This document shows positions 5,512-5,557 of a stretch of 5,557 nt of DNA, piece by piece. This DNA is from Sedimentisphaerales bacterium. GTDB lineage: Bacteria > Planctomycetota > Phycisphaerae > Sedimentisphaerales > SM23-30. A model generated the notes under the pieces. That model did no database searches. It saw nothing but the letters and a program-made list of their open reading frames with translations, and was not told the DNA's origin. The position numbers and the translations under genes were made by a program. Position 1 is the stretch's first letter. Each line of letters opens with the position of its first letter. The stretch is taken from NCBI GenBank assembly GCA_030640865.1, contig DAOWIP010000101.1, positions 1-5,557 on the forward strand, written 5' to 3'.

Positions 5512-5516
5512 AATCT

Positions 5517-5557
5517 TCACACCATTTCGATATTATAATCAACCAGAGTCAGTTGGG
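5517..5557 (-). CDS. C-terminal end of a DUF503/YlxP-like protein (partial, runs off window)
   Basis: On the - strand one frame is open from the window edge and reads QLTLVDYNIEMV before a TGA (5519-5517). Many DUF503 (YlxP-family) proteins end in a strand of the type 'a.vldyeiEil', and the gene is commonly found between infB and rbfA in bacteria. Both the peptide and its position just upstream of rbfA agree with this. The stop lies 5 nt before the rbfA ATG at 5511 and overlaps the alternative GTG at 5520, implying coupled translation. Only 12 residues are visible, so the call is tentative. The end of infB or another small gene is possible. Confidence 0.45.
   Translation of the reverse strand, partial: QLTLVDYNIEMV

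Noticed and set aside
5532..5537. TATAAT on the - strand just upstream of rbfA as a promoter
   Set aside because: It falls within the DUF503-like reading frame (codons for Asp-Tyr-Asn) and the -35 region would lie at or beyond the window edge. Tight coupling to the upstream gene makes an internal promoter unnecessary, so this is probably chance.

Overview
The window shows a short, AT-richer block of surface-polysaccharide type genes on the + strand (about 1-2013), then a KamA-family radical SAM gene on the + strand (2194-3342). A convergent, GC-richer block of housekeeping genes lies on the - strand (3415-5557). The mix of KamA, long-form HisG, the DUF503-rbfA pair and a multi-hairpin GTGAACGG-type repeat suggests an anaerobic or facultative bacterium, possibly Planctomycetota (Phycisphaerae-like). 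That placement is an impression only: there is no rRNA or other decisive marker.

Left block. The window opens inside the last 40 codons of a probable glycosyltransferase (stop at 122-124). A ~100-bp insertion-like element follows (131-232), with near-perfect 13-bp inverted ends TGTAACCGTTCAC / GTGAACGGTCACA, two internal GC-rich hairpins and flanking ATTAAAT direct repeats. It separates the glycosyltransferase from a GNAT acetyltransferase (255-869). One base after the acetyltransferase stop, a DegT/DnrJ/EryC1/StrS aminotransferase begins (871-2013). Together these look like the end of an O-antigen, exopolysaccharide or amino-sugar cluster: amination by the PLP enzyme, N-acylation by the GNAT, transfer by the glycosyltransferase.

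Middle. A 180-bp intergenic stretch (2014-2193) has a hairpin at its left edge and a plausible -10 box (TATAAT, 2158-2163) ahead of a GTG-started KamA-family enzyme. This enzyme keeps the radical SAM cysteines and a candidate PLP lysine, but by eye lacks both acidic residues that hold the lysine side chain in lysine 2,3-aminomutase. Its substrate is therefore open.

Right block, read right to left: the last codons of a DUF503/YlxP-like protein, rbfA, a HhH-GPD-fold protein, and hisG. The order DUF503-rbfA is a known extension of the infB region. The HhH-GPD protein is the most unusual gene here. It has the endonuclease III scaffold, but the catalytic Lys and Asp and the 4Fe-4S cysteines all appear to be missing, and it ends in a Lys/Thr/Ser/Ala-rich, histone-H1-like tail. 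hisG, with its C-terminal regulatory domain, ends the block and meets kamA tail to tail across a strongly pyrimidine-rich spacer (3361-3418).

I found no tRNA, rRNA, CRISPR array or complete transposase gene. The best candidates for something undescribed are the degenerate HhH-GPD protein with its basic tail, the KamA variant, and the small nested-hairpin element.
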